Both the position numbers and the translations under genes were made by a program. Source: Bianquea renquensis (GTDB taxonomy: Bacteria; Bacillota; Clostridia; Lachnospirales; Bianqueaceae). From it: 64,000 nucleotides of DNA. Every line of letters begins with the position of its first letter. The first letter of the stretch is position 1. Positions 1 to 8,088 of this stretch are shown piece after piece. The notes beneath the pieces were generated by a model that saw nothing but the letters and a program-made list of their open reading frames with translations, was not told the origin of the DNA and ran no database searches. The stretch spans positions 62,001-126,000 of the forward strand of contig NZ_JACRSQ010000009.1 of assembly GCF_014384895.1 (NCBI RefSeq), in the 5' to 3' direction.

Positions 1-873
1 GCCTATCAGTATGAGCCGATTATCGAGGATCTAGAGGAAGATTTTCCTAAATTGAAACCGTCAGTCTACCGGTATGACCCGGAGGTGGATCGCATTCGCA
101 TGGAGATGGCACAGGATGCCATTGGGGATTGTCTTCCTGTGGTGTTTGGAAATAGCTCCCTGGAATGGCACGTCATGCCCAGCAATAAGGCGGAGAAGCT
201 CATGGGATTGGAGACAATGCTCATCGAGATGGCCTCCAATCCGGACGGATATAAGCAGCTGATGGAATTTCTCGTCCAGGATATCCAGCGGTTCCTGGAT
301 TGGCAGGAGGCCAATGGCCTGTTGGTGATGAACAACGGAAATACGTATGCAGGTGCTGGCAGTTATGGCTTTACCAACGAGCTTCAGCAGACGGGGGACA
401 AGGTTGTGACGCAGAATCTTTGGGTCAACATGAATTCCCAGGAGAGCTCCACCATCTCACCGCAGATGTATGGCGAGCTGGTCTTTCCCTATTATAAAGA
501 ACTGGCGTCCCGCTTTGGATTGGTGTACTACGGGTGCTGTGAGCCGGTGGATGCCATTTGGGAGCCGTACCTTTCCACCCTGCCCAATCTCCGCAAGGTT
601 TCATGCTCTGCGTGGTGTAATGAGGAGATTATGGGAGACGCTCTCCGCAAGGTGCCGGTCATCTATTCCCGAAAACCGAGCCCGAATTTTTTGGGAGTCG
701 GCAAAGATTTGGATGAAGAGGCATTCCGGGACTATATCGCGCATACGCTGCGGGTGGCCAAGGGATGTGAGATCGAATTTATTTTCCGGGATATTTATAC
801 GTTGGAAGGAAATCAGGGCAAGGTGAAAAGGGCCGTCCAGATTGTCCGCGATCTCATTGAGACCATGTATTAA
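1..873 (+). CDS. URO-D superfamily protein (uroporphyrinogen decarboxylase-like), 5' end missing
   Basis: The reading frame is open from the first base, so the gene begins upstream of the window; 290 residues are visible. The sequence resembles the URO-D superfamily of Clostridia, which includes corrinoid methyltransferases of the MtaA/CmuA type and many uncharacterised relatives. The stretches NNGNTYAGAGSYGF and VYYGCCEPVDAIW look like the barrel strand motifs of this group. No heme genes lie nearby, so a true heme-pathway role is unlikely; a methyltransferase-like or unknown role fits better. A TTG at 52 could serve as a start, but it has no ribosome-binding site and in-frame sequence continues upstream. 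A strong terminator follows at 893-930. The substrate cannot be inferred. Confidence 0.75.
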   Translation, partial: AYQYEPIIEDLEEDFPKLKPSVYRYDPEVDRIRMEMAQDAIGDCLPVVFGNSSLEWHVMPSNKAEKLMGLETMLIEMASNPDGYKQLMEFLVQDIQRFLDWQEANGLLVMNNGNTYAGAGSYGFTNELQQTGDKVVTQNLWVNMNSQESSTISPQMYGELVFPYYKELASRFGLVYYGCCEPVDAIWEPYLSTLPNLRKVSCSAWCNEEIMGDALRKVPVIYSRKPSPNFLGVGKDLDEEAFRDYIAHTLRVAKGCEIEFIFRDIYTLEGNQGKVKRAVQIVRDLIETMY

Positions 874-892
874 TCGTCAGCTATGGAGACGG

Positions 893-930
893 GGTTTCGC
901 TGCTACGTTGAGCAGTGGAACCTTTTTTTT
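893..930 (+). terminator. Intrinsic terminator after the URO-D-like gene
   Basis: Arms 893-904 and 911-922 form twelve consecutive pairs, including G-U pairs, around a 6-nt loop. A run of eight T follows at 923-930. It lies 20 bp after the stop codon. Confidence 0.9.
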
Positions 931-1224
931 GCGGCCTATACCTGATACGTGCTCAGTTTTTGAAATCGAATCTTAAAAATTCCTTGCCATTTGGCAGAGG
1001 GTAGTCAGTTTCATAGAGAAGGCGCTGTGCGATTTGTCCCCGAGAGGCGGCTCCGGGGTTGACTTTTGTGTGGCAGAAACTCTTTGGGGAAATGATACAA
1101 GGTATGCATTTTTTTTAGCCTCCGGCCATATATATGGAAAGAAGAAGGACAAGAAAGGATTGTCCCCCTTGTTACTGCTATCTTACAGCAAAAAAGCCGC
1201 TGTTGGCGGTGAACGGAGGCTACC
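931..1224. other. Intergenic stretch without a gene
   Basis: This roughly 290-bp gap precedes the SpoIID-like gene. It holds a 12-bp palindrome, CCATATATATGG, at 1126-1137 and a small hairpin (GGACAA at 1147-1152 with TTGTCC at 1160-1165). I could not find a convincing promoter. The short open frames crossing it have no ribosome-binding site. Confidence 0.5.
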
Positions 1225-3117
1225 ATGAAAGTATTTCGCGATATACCAAGACGAGACATTGGACGCCATGCGCCAAAGCCAAGACAATACCGGCCTGCGG
1301 CCGACAGGGCGAGATCCTATGATCGATCCAGAAGATCGTATCAGAGGGGGCCGCGCCGCGGGTCAAATGCAGGGGGATCGGGAAAAAGCGTTTACATTTT
1401 CGTAGCACTTCTATTGATCATCGCAGGTATCGTCTATATAAAACTCAATGATGCAAAGGGTTCCGAGCAAGGAAGCGATTCAACATCATCAGAATCCGAC
1501 GAGAGCGGGAACACATCCGAGGTTTCCATCAACACGTCTTTAATTGAGGGAGAAAAGACGTACACGGTCAAAATATATCGAGTCTACGATGGAACGTTGG
1601 ATACGTCGAAAGGACGATTGCTGCTGGCGGAGGGAGCGAAAGCCTTTACTCCGGAACAACCCGATGGAGGACCTGTAACCAATGCAATTTTAGGAGCGGA
1701 GGAGGCGGAGATCTTTACAAACGCGGATGGAAATGTCAGCGCTGTAACGGTATCCGATCTTCCTTCCTTCCCAGAGCGAATCCGAGTCGTGTTACAAAAT
1801 GCAGAAGGTGGCTACCTCCACGCAAGCGCGGTGATTTCCTGTGATCAGGATTTTTGGGTACAGGCGGGGGAGGAGATCTACCCGCACAGAGCGGGGGAGG
1901 CGGTGACCATCTCGCCGGAGGAAAACGCAGATCTCTTAGGAAAGGGACGGTTTATCTTTTGCTCTGCCTCGGAGAATGGCAAATTCACAGTGCAGACATT
2001 GACGAAGGGTGACGGGGGAAATCCATCCTACCGGGGAAATCTGGAAGTCGCCTTGGAGGAGGGAGGGTATACCCTGGTCAATGAGGTGTTTTTTGAGCAG
2101 TATTTGTACGCGGTTATCCCGTCAGAGATGCCGACGGGGTACGGAGTCGAGGCGGCGAAAGTGCAGGCCGTATGTTCCCGCAGTTATGCCTATAACCAGT
2201 GGAAGGGGTCGGAGAGGTATGCGCAGTACGGAGCGCATGTGGATGATTCCGTCAGCTGTCAGGTGTATAACAGCGTGGCAGAAAATGAAACTTCTATCGC
2301 GGGGGTGGAGGCGACCCGTGGAATGCTGTTGCTCTTTGAACAAACGCCGGTCTCCGCGAATTTCTTCTCGACCTCCTGTGGGCATACGGCCAGCGCCGGC
2401 GATGTGTGGGCAAACACAGCAACAGAAGAATTTCCGACGGCGTCGGCCGCATATCTGATAGGGCAACCTCAGTACACAGAAGGCGACTATGGCGATCTAA
2501 GCCAGGAAGACGCCTTTCACGAGTTTATAAAGAACATGGACGTCAACGCCTATGATAAGGAGAGCCCGTGGTTCCGGTGGAATGTGACCATGACCCAGGC
2601 ACAGCTTCAGGCGTCGGTGGAAGCGGCCCTCGGCTCTCTGTCCGAATCCCGGCCATACTTAATCAAAACCCTGAAAGGGGATGTGTTTGAAAGTGAACCT
2701 GTCACATCCGTGGGTGTTTTGCAGGATATATATGCCTACTCCAGAGCGGAAAGCGGCATCATAACCGAGCTTCTCATTGTGGGAAGCGATCGGACAGTCA
2801 AGATCGGGGGGGAAAATAGCATCCGAACGATTTTAGCGCCGGTGGACCGAAATGGAGGCGAGATCGCACTAAACCGAAAGGACGGAAGCGCAGTCAACAA
2901 CTATTCCTTGCTTCCCAGCGCTTTTTTTACCATGGAAAAAACGAAGAATACAGAAGGCGCCCTGGTCAGCATTATGTTTTACGGCGGCGGCAATGGCCAC
3001 GGTGTCGGGATGAGTCAGGAAGGGGTGAAGGGGATGATCGATGCGGGGATCTCGTGGGACGAGATTTTAAAACATTTCTATCCCGGTGTCGAAATGGGCT
3101 TTCTGAATCTTTCATGA
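1225..3117 (+). CDS. SpoIID/LytB-domain protein with N-terminal membrane anchor
   Basis: The 630-residue protein has a very basic, Arg-rich N-terminal tail (residues 1-54), one membrane segment at about 56-72, a Ser/Glu-rich linker, a poorly conserved middle region and a C-terminal SpoIID/LytB domain. The domain is marked by YLYAVIPSEMP near residue 293 and GHGVGMSQEG near 591. SpoIID proteins are lytic transglycosylases that cut glycan strands lacking stem peptides during engulfment; LytB relatives act in amidase activation. The topology places the enzyme outside the membrane. It is longer than classical SpoIID (about 340 residues), so it is probably a paralogue with an added extracytoplasmic module. 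The start ATG follows GGAGGCTACC at a good distance. Confidence 0.85.
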   Translation: MKVFRDIPRRDIGRHAPKPRQYRPAADRARSYDRSRRSYQRGPRRGSNAGGSGKSVYIFVALLLIIAGIVYIKLNDAKGSEQGSDSTSSESDESGNTSEVSINTSLIEGEKTYTVKIYRVYDGTLDTSKGRLLLAEGAKAFTPEQPDGGPVTNAILGAEEAEIFTNADGNVSAVTVSDLPSFPERIRVVLQNAEGGYLHASAVISCDQDFWVQAGEEIYPHRAGEAVTISPEENADLLGKGRFIFCSASENGKFTVQTLTKGDGGNPSYRGNLEVALEEGGYTLVNEVFFEQYLYAVIPSEMPTGYGVEAAKVQAVCSRSYAYNQWKGSERYAQYGAHVDDSVSCQVYNSVAENETSIAGVEATRGMLLLFEQTPVSANFFSTSCGHTASAGDVWANTATEEFPTASAAYLIGQPQYTEGDYGDLSQEDAFHEFIKNMDVNAYDKESPWFRWNVTMTQAQLQASVEAALGSLSESRPYLIKTLKGDVFESEPVTSVGVLQDIYAYSRAESGIITELLIVGSDRTVKIGGENSIRTILAPVDRNGGEIALNRKDGSAVNNYSLLPSAFFTMEKTKNTEGALVSIMFYGGGNGHGVGMSQEGVKGMIDAGISWDEILKHFYPGVEMGFLNLS

Positions 3118-3120
3118 TCC

Positions 3121-3148
3121 ATAGGTTAAATCAGATAAGGAGAAAAGA
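3121..3148 (+). repeat. Left terminal inverted repeat of the toxin-antitoxin element
   Basis: The first 28 bp pair with 3976-4003 on the opposite strand with a single mismatch at 3138. The repeat begins 3 bp after the stop codon of the SpoIID-like gene. Confidence 0.85.
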
Positions 3149-3154
3149 TGTTAT

Positions 3155-3188
3155 AAAGGCAGGAGTATATATTTTTTCTCCTGCCTTT
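3155..3188. terminator. Hairpin, possible bidirectional terminator at the toxin gene's 3' end
   Basis: AAAGGCAGGAG at 3155-3165 is perfectly complementary to CTCCTGCCTTT at 3178-3188. The 12-nt loop is T-rich. It lies inside the mobile element, just inward of the left inverted repeat. The U-tract after the stem is short in both directions. Confidence 0.55.
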
Positions 3189-3224
3189 CCTAATCTCGTT
3201 AATAAAGTATCATATTGCCATGAA

Positions 3225-3629
3225 TCAATCTGGCAGATATTTTTCGCAAAAATCTCTTGCTGTAACAATCTGGATATTTTCATATTGTTTAATTACAAGG
3301 AGATCTTTATCGCCGCTGACTATATATAGAGCGTTAGAATCTTTTGCGCATTCCAAAAATTTGTCATCCTCCGGGTCACGGCATATTTCAATATAAGAAA
3401 TGGGTTCAAAAATTTCCATAACCTCAATCAGCGGAACAAGGATTGCCCTGTTAATATGCCCTTTCTTTCGAACAATCATCTCTTGTACAACTTCTTCATA
3501 TTCATTAACGATTTCAGTCGTAGCGCAAGCCGTCATTTTTCTATTGACAATAGCGCTAAGGATTTTTCTGGGAAATCCACCAAAAAAAACGCCAGAGATC
3601 AGGACATTTGTATCCACCACAATTCTCAT
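3225..3629 (-). CDS. PIN-domain toxin (VapC-like ribonuclease)
   Basis: The 134-residue protein has the PIN fold of toxin ribonucleases. Visible acidic residues are D6 (MRIVVDTNVLISG), E43/E45, the cluster near D85-D89 (CRDPEDDKF) and D107 (SGDKD). These match the Mg-binding quartet of PIN nucleases, which cut RNA and arrest growth when unopposed. It belongs to the subfamily annotated as putative toxin-antitoxin system toxin component, PIN family. Its start overlaps the stop of the AbrB-like antitoxin gene by 4 bp, so the two are translationally coupled, antitoxin first. Both are enclosed by terminal inverted repeats. Confidence 0.88.
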   Translation of the reverse strand: MRIVVDTNVLISGVFFGGFPRKILSAIVNRKMTACATTEIVNEYEEVVQEMIVRKKGHINRAILVPLIEVMEIFEPISYIEICRDPEDDKFLECAKDSNALYIVSGDKDLLVIKQYENIQIVTARDFCEKYLPD

Positions 3630-3892
3630 ATCCTTTTCTTCCTTCTTGTAGACTTAATAATATCATCGACATCGCTTTCAGTATAACCGACAGAAGCTGC
3701 CCATTTCTGTGCTTCATCCAGCGACTCTTCAAATTCTTCTGCGGAAGGAAGTTTTAACGTCTTAAGCATGATGACATCTCCTGAAGTATATGCTACCAGT
3801 TTATCCCCGGCATTAATCGACAGCAGATTACGGATGGCAACAGGTAGAGAAATTTGGCCTTTGGAAGAAACGGTTAATATTTGCATACCCAT
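3626..3892 (-). CDS. AbrB/MazE-family antitoxin
   Basis: The 88-residue protein has an N-terminal SpoVT/AbrB swapped-hairpin DNA-binding domain (QILTVSSKGQISLPVAIRN, then AGDKLVAYTSGDVIML) and a C-terminal tail ending in RRKKR that should bind and block the PIN toxin. The ATG at 3892 is preceded on the minus strand by AAAGGAG with 9-nt spacing. A good promoter (3931-3959) and a 19-bp palindrome (3910-3928) lie directly upstream, as expected for an autoregulated antitoxin-toxin operon. Confidence 0.88.
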   Translation of the reverse strand: MGMQILTVSSKGQISLPVAIRNLLSINAGDKLVAYTSGDVIMLKTLKLPSAEEFEESLDEAQKWAASVGYTESDVDDIIKSTRRKKRI

Positions 3893-3909
3893 TTGAACAG
3901 TCTCCTTTC

Positions 3910-3928
3910 AAGTAAGAATTTCTTACTT
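3910..3928. promoter_or_regulatory. Palindromic operator of the PIN/AbrB operon
   Basis: AAGTAAGAA, one central T, then TTCTTACTT forms a perfect 9-bp inverted repeat. It lies immediately downstream of the -10 box and upstream of the antitoxin start, where binding of the AbrB-like antitoxin would block transcription. Confidence 0.7.
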
Positions 3929-3930
3929 AT

Positions 3931-3959
3931 ATTATGCCACATCACGCCCATCTATGCAA
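3931..3959 (-). promoter_or_regulatory. Promoter of the PIN/AbrB operon
   Basis: On the minus strand TTGCAT (3959-3954) and CATAAT (3936-3931) are separated by 17 bp, a good sigma-A-type arrangement. Confidence 0.7.
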
Positions 3960-3975
3960 GTAATTTATGAATATT

Positions 3976-4003
3976 TCTTTTCTCCCTATCTGATTTAACC
4001 TAT
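3976..4003 (-). repeat. Right terminal inverted repeat of the toxin-antitoxin element
   Basis: This is the inverted partner of 3121-3148 (27 of 28 bases). It ends 23 bp before the -35 box of the SGNH hydrolase gene. Confidence 0.85.
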
Positions 4004-4026
4004 CTCGCCGAAACTAAGAAAAATGG

Positions 4027-4054
4027 TTGACTTTTTATTTTTTTCCGCTACAAT
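4027..4054 (+). promoter_or_regulatory. Promoter of the SGNH hydrolase gene
   Basis: TTGACT (4027-4032), a 16-bp T-rich spacer and TACAAT (4049-4054). A sequence near the expected start of transcription, TGGAAACGCTATCG (4063-4076), is similar to a catabolite (cre) site but deviates at conserved positions. Confidence 0.65.
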
Positions 4055-4093
4055 AGAAGGGATGGAAACGCTATCGCGGAATGGAGGATACAA

Positions 4094-4750
4094 ATGCGGA
4101 TCGAAACAAATGATGTATTGGTTTTGCAGGGAGACTCAACCACAGACTGTGGACGGGCGAGACCCTATGGCGAGGGGTGGGGTTCCCTTGGCAATGGCTA
4201 CGCGCAGAATGTGGGGGCGCTTCTGGACGGCGTGTACCCGGAACGCCACATCCGGGTGATAAATATGGGAGTTAGCGGCAATACAAGCCGGGATCTGAGA
4301 GCCCGCTGGGAAGAGGACACCATGGCGCTAAAGCCCAATTGGGTGACCATCATGATCGGGATCAACGATATATGGAGACAGTATGATCGCCCCCTGCACA
4401 AAGAGCAGCATGTTTATGTGGATGAGTACGAGGCCAACCTTCGGGCCATCATTGAGAGGACGCTACCGGATGTAAAGGGGTTGGTGCTCATGACGCCCTT
4501 CTATATGGAGCAATACCGGAAAGACGCAATGCGCGCCAGCACGGACCAGTACGGCGCTGTGGTCAAGCGGCTGTCGGAGGAGTACGGCGTGCTGCTTGCC
4601 GATACGCAGGCGGCCATGGACGTATATTTTCAACAGTATGACCCCATTTCCATGTCGTGGGACCGGGTCCATCCCAACCATGTGGGCAGTATGATTCTGA
4701 CGAGATGCCTGCTGGAGGCGCTGGAGTTTGACTGGCGGAAAGGCCTGTAA
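4094..4750 (+). CDS. SGNH/GDSL-family hydrolase
   Basis: The 218-residue cytoplasmic protein carries all SGNH blocks: GDST at 13-16 (nucleophile S15), the glycine block near NMGVSGN, GIND at 89-92, and DRVHPN with D190 and H193. Such enzymes remove acyl groups from sugars or lipids; the short form without a signal peptide is common among carbohydrate esterases of Clostridia that deacetylate imported oligosaccharides. The start ATG follows GGAGGATACAA. It has its own promoter, just right of the toxin-antitoxin element, and appears monocistronic. The exact ester substrate is unknown. Confidence 0.85.
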   Translation: MRIETNDVLVLQGDSTTDCGRARPYGEGWGSLGNGYAQNVGALLDGVYPERHIRVINMGVSGNTSRDLRARWEEDTMALKPNWVTIMIGINDIWRQYDRPLHKEQHVYVDEYEANLRAIIERTLPDVKGLVLMTPFYMEQYRKDAMRASTDQYGAVVKRLSEEYGVLLADTQAAMDVYFQQYDPISMSWDRVHPNHVGSMILTRCLLEALEFDWRKGL

Positions 4751-4828
4751 CAGCTGAGTTCTGTTGGAGTAAGGCGTTTCGCGCATAAGTTTGGAACGTA
4801 TCTTCAATACATGTTTCGGAGAGGTGAA

Positions 4829-4881
4829 CTGCACCCCACGGATTCGATCGTCTATCGCGACGCCGGATCCGTGGGGTGCAG
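4829..4881. repeat. 15-bp perfect inverted repeat between convergent genes
   Basis: CTGCACCCCACGGAT (4829-4843) is exactly complementary to ATCCGTGGGGTGCAG (4867-4881), with a 23-nt loop containing further CGATCG-type palindromic sequence. It lies between the convergent SGNH and YihY genes. There is no T-run on either side, so it is either an unusual bidirectional terminator or an extragenic palindrome. Confidence 0.6.
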
Positions 4882-4946
4882 TGCGTTACATTCAGAGGTA
4901 TCGGGATCGATCTTTTTGGCTGTGGTGTCAGCTGCAAGGCGATCGA

Positions 4947-5771
4947 TCATGGCTTCTCGTCCATCTCGTACAACACAGCGTTTAACTCGACGCCCAGCAT
5001 GAGGATATTGCTGATGAAATACAGCCATAAAAGGATGACGATAATGCCGGAGATGCTGCCATACAGGGCGGAATAATTGGCGAAACGGCCCACGTAAAAT
5101 GAAAACAGCTGACTGACCAGGAAGCTGGCGACTGTGGCAAATAAAGCGCCGACAAAGACATTGCGAAATTTCAGGGGCTTGTTGGGGATCGCCCGGTAGA
5201 GCAGAAGATACGTCACAAGCATGAATAGCACAGGTGTTAAATACCGAAAGAGATTCCATATCCAAATGTACAGTTGATTCAAGCGAAGGTACGAGAAGAG
5301 AAGCTGACCAAACCAGTCTCCGAAGAATACAAGGACGAGAAAGAGCACGATCATAATGGCAAAGGAGATGGTATAAAAAAAGGAGAGCAAAAATTTGACT
5401 ACGAGAGAGCGAGATTCGCGGGTCCGATAGCACATTTGCATGCCTGTCATAATAGCGCGGACGCCGCGGGATGCAGACCATATGATGACGACGATGTAGA
5501 GTGACAGAGAGTTATTGACAAGCCTGATCTCAGAAAAAACGGTCTCAATCACATCGATGGCCGCGCTGGGGATTACATAGCTGCTGCGAAGCATGTCGAA
5601 GATGGATTCCAGATCAAAGGATGCGAAATCCAAGCGGGATAAAATGTTTGTCAAAAGAAGAAGAAAAGGGAAGAGCGAAAGCACAATGTAGAATGTAATC
5701 TGCGCTGCGTATGCCGTGATGTCGTCGTGTCGAAGGCGGCGAAACATGCGCAGCAACAATTCCTTGAACAA
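4947..5771 (-). CDS. YihY/BrkB-family membrane protein
   Basis: The 274-residue protein has about six membrane segments and typical YihY/BrkB motifs (AAQITFYIVLSLFPFLLLL near the N-terminus, GSISGIIVILLWLYF near the C-terminus). The family was once thought to be RNase BN; its real function is unsettled, with transport or envelope roles proposed. I chose the TTG at 5771 because AGGAGG lies 7 nt upstream on the minus strand and no ATG occurs until residue 9. It is divergent from the response regulator gene, with a repeat-rich 226-bp region between them. Confidence 0.85.
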   Translation of the reverse strand: MFKELLLRMFRRLRHDDITAYAAQITFYIVLSLFPFLLLLTNILSRLDFASFDLESIFDMLRSSYVIPSAAIDVIETVFSEIRLVNNSLSLYIVVIIWSASRGVRAIMTGMQMCYRTRESRSLVVKFLLSFFYTISFAIMIVLFLVLVFFGDWFGQLLFSYLRLNQLYIWIWNLFRYLTPVLFMLVTYLLLYRAIPNKPLKFRNVFVGALFATVASFLVSQLFSFYVGRFANYSALYGSISGIIVILLWLYFISNILMLGVELNAVLYEMDEKP

Positions 5772-5800
5772 GGCAGGCCCTCCTTTCTTATTTCCAAGCG

Positions 5801-5850
5801 TACTCTATTGTATTCAAAAGGAAAATAGAGTAGAATACTGGATAGAATAC
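5801..5850. promoter_or_regulatory. Inverted and direct repeats in the YihY/response-regulator divergent region
   Basis: TACTCTATT (5801-5809) and AATAGAGTA (5824-5832) form a 9-bp inverted repeat. TAGAATAC occurs twice in direct orientation (5831-5838 and 5843-5850), and its core reappears inverted at 5810-5815. OmpR-type regulators usually bind direct repeats, so this may be the operator of the adjacent response regulator. Confidence 0.45.
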
Positions 5851-5996
5851 GTTTGCAGATGTATTATAAGTATATCATTTTTTTGGAAATCGTCAATAAA
5901 ATTCTGCCTGTTTTATCCCTATTTTGTCCGCAGGATACAAAAATGATACATTTTGAGGGTAGGATAGGCGTAAGAATGAGGGTGAATGGGGAAATC

Positions 5997-6650
5997 ATGA
6001 CACGGATTTTTATTGTTGAAGATGAAAAACCCATCGCAGACTTGATCAAAATGAATTTAACCAATAAGGGATATCTCTGCGAGGTGGTTCATGACGGAAA
6101 ACAGGCGGCAGACATACTGGAGCGCAAGCGGTACGATCTGATTCTTCTGGATATTATGCTGCCTGGATATAATGGATACGAATTGATGGAGTATATTCGG
6201 ACACTGGAGATGCCGGTGATTTTTATTACAGCCAAAGGGTCTGTGGAGGAGCGGGTCAAGGGGCTTAACCTGGGAGCTGAGGATTACCTGGTCAAGCCCT
6301 TCGCCGTCGTGGAGTTGCTTGCCAGGGTCGAGGTCGTGCTCAGGCGGTACCATAAGAGCGAGCGAATCATTACCTTTGAGGACGTGACCATCGACACGGC
6401 TTCCAGAATCGTTCAGAAAGCAGGCCGCCCCGTGGCGCTAACAATGAAGGAATATCAGCTGTTGCTGCTGTTCGTTCAAAATCGGAACATTGCCTTATTC
6501 CGGGAAGTGATATTTGAGCGTGTGTGGGAGAGCGAATATATAGGGGACAGCCGTACAGTGGACTTGCATGTGCAGCGCCTGCGAAAGAAAATGGGCTGGG
6601 AGCATAAAATCCGCTCGGTCTATAAAGTCGGTTACCGGTTGGAAGGATGA
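5997..6650 (+). CDS. OmpR/PhoB-family response regulator
   Basis: The 217-residue regulator has a receiver domain (residues about 3-115) with the acidic pair E8/D9, phosphoacceptor D52 (LILLDIMLPG) and the conserved Lys in LVKPF, followed by a winged-helix DNA-binding domain (TMKEYQLLLLF to RSVYKVGYRLEG). I placed the start at 5997 because MTRIFIVEDE matches family N-termini; the frame is open further upstream and ATG 5976 is an alternative. The sensor kinase gene starts 8 bp after its stop, so the two form one operon. Confidence 0.92.
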   Translation: MTRIFIVEDEKPIADLIKMNLTNKGYLCEVVHDGKQAADILERKRYDLILLDIMLPGYNGYELMEYIRTLEMPVIFITAKGSVEERVKGLNLGAEDYLVKPFAVVELLARVEVVLRRYHKSERIITFEDVTIDTASRIVQKAGRPVALTMKEYQLLLLFVQNRNIALFREVIFERVWESEYIGDSRTVDLHVQRLRKKMGWEHKIRSVYKVGYRLEG

Positions 6651-6657
6651 TCCGAAT

Positions 6658-8088
6658 ATGCGGTTTACTTGGAAACTTTTTGTCACGATCCTGTGCATCG
6701 TCGCCATCTCCCTGTCAGCGAGCGGATATTACCTGGTGGAGGATAGCTTCACAACGACCATGGAGCGGGAGGTCAAGCGATCCTTTGAGGACCTGATTTT
6801 TATTCGCTTTTCCTATGAGACAGCGGCGGCCAATACGCCTGGACGGGAGCTGAGCGATGACAAGATCGAGGGCATCGGCAGCAAATTAAAAGAAAGCGGG
6901 CTTCCCCACTCCTATTCGTTCTGGATTCGGGGAACGAATGGGGAGGTTTTATTTCAAAGCTCCTCCGATGAACAGGACCTGATCTCTCTGGAGGGTTTGC
7001 AGGGGGGGAGCGGCCGCTACCGGGTCGTGCGGAAAGAGGCACGATATCGGATTGATATAGCCTGCCAGGTGACGGCGGGGGAGAGGGCCGTATATCTAGA
7101 GTTGAGCCGCGACATCTCCGATATCTTTTTGGCAAGGCACCGGCAGATGGAGGTCCTGGTGCAGCTCACAGGGGTGATTCTATCCCTTAGCGCCATTTTG
7201 ATCTGGCTGCTCTCCTATTTTTTGACGCGACCCATTCGCAAACTTTCGATCGGAACACGAGAGATTGCCAGGGGGGACTATGCTAAGCGGGTGCTTGTCC
7301 GGGGACACAATGAGGTGTCAGAGCTGGCCCAGGATTTTAATCGGATGGCCCAAGCCGTGGAGGAAAAAATCCTGTCATTGGAGGAGGCGGCGCACCGGCA
7401 GGAGGAGTTTACCGCTAATTTTGCCCATGAGCTCAAGACGCCTTTGACTTCCATCATCGGATATGCGGACATGCTCAGGTCCAGCCCCTTGTCCCAGGAA
7501 GAGCAGCTCGTCTGTGCAAATTATATCTTTGGGGAGGGAAAGCGCCTGGAAGCGCTGTCCTTTAAGCTGTTGGACTTATTTGTTTTGCGCCGCGGCGACT
7601 TTTCAAAAAGACGTGTTGAGGCAGAGTGGCTGTTGCAGTCAGTCTGCAACATCTATCGCCCCGCAGGCGATCAAGCGGGCGTTGTGCTCCGCGTCTCCGC
7701 TCAAGAAGCCGCGTTGCATGTGGAGCCGGATCTGATCAAAACGCTGCTGCTCAATCTGGTCGATAATGCCAGGAAGGCTTCCCAGCCGGAACAAACCATA
7801 ACAATCGAAGGCCGGGTTTCGGGGGGACGGTATCGAGTTGAAGTGCGGGATGAAGGGCGCGGAATGGAAGAGACGGAACTTGGGCGAATCCAGGAGCCCT
7901 TTTATATGGTGGACAAGTCAAGGGCGCGGCAACAGCATGGAGCAGGCCTAGGGCTATCGCTGTGCCGGGAGATCGCGCGGTTTCATGATACCGATTTATC
8001 TTTTTGGAGTCAGGTGGGAAAGGGTACAAGAGTATGGCTGGAATTGGAGATCGATGTTGGAGAGGAGCCAGGTGAGTATGAAGGGTAG
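6658..8088 (+). CDS. Membrane sensor histidine kinase
   Basis: The 476-residue protein has a membrane segment at about 8-26, an extracytoplasmic sensor region of about 140 residues, a second membrane segment near 170-190, a HAMP domain, the HisKA dimerisation domain with H257 (NFAHELKTPLTS), and the ATPase domain with NLVDNARKA, DEGRGMEE and GAGLGLSLC. It should phosphorylate the regulator encoded just upstream. The ATG at 6658 is chosen because it gives a normal N-terminal membrane anchor and follows GGAAGG; the frame is open for 30 codons upstream inside the regulator gene. The signal is unknown. Confidence 0.92.
   Translation: MRFTWKLFVTILCIVAISLSASGYYLVEDSFTTTMEREVKRSFEDLIFIRFSYETAAANTPGRELSDDKIEGIGSKLKESGLPHSYSFWIRGTNGEVLFQSSSDEQDLISLEGLQGGSGRYRVVRKEARYRIDIACQVTAGERAVYLELSRDISDIFLARHRQMEVLVQLTGVILSLSAILIWLLSYFLTRPIRKLSIGTREIARGDYAKRVLVRGHNEVSELAQDFNRMAQAVEEKILSLEEAAHRQEEFTANFAHELKTPLTSIIGYADMLRSSPLSQEEQLVCANYIFGEGKRLEALSFKLLDLFVLRRGDFSKRRVEAEWLLQSVCNIYRPAGDQAGVVLRVSAQEAALHVEPDLIKTLLLNLVDNARKASQPEQTITIEGRVSGGRYRVEVRDEGRGMEETELGRIQEPFYMVDKSRARQQHGAGLGLSLCREIARFHDTDLSFWSQVGKGTRVWLELEIDVGEEPGEYEG

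Larger units (their letters stand above)
3121..4003. mobile_element. MITE-like element with 28-bp terminal inverted repeats carrying a PIN/AbrB toxin-antitoxin pair
   Basis: Positions 3121-3148 are repeated in inverted orientation at 3976-4003 with 27 of 28 bases matching. The shared core reads GGTTAAATCAGATA, then R, then GGAGAAAAGA. If the repeats begin at GG, each end is bordered by TA, as expected for IS630/Tc1-mariner-type insertion. The 883-bp interval holds only the toxin-antitoxin genes, their promoter and a hairpin, with no transposase. It sits between the SpoIID-like stop and the promoter of the SGNH gene and is visibly more AT-rich than its flanks. Confidence 0.8.

Noticed and set aside
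3118..3120. Longer target-site duplication at the PIN/AbrB element
   Set aside because: Only a possible TA dinucleotide is shared by both borders; no longer duplication is visible.
4063..4076. Catabolite-responsive (cre) site at the SGNH promoter
   Set aside because: TGGAAACGCTATCG departs from the consensus at two conserved positions; it is noted in the promoter entry but not called as a site.
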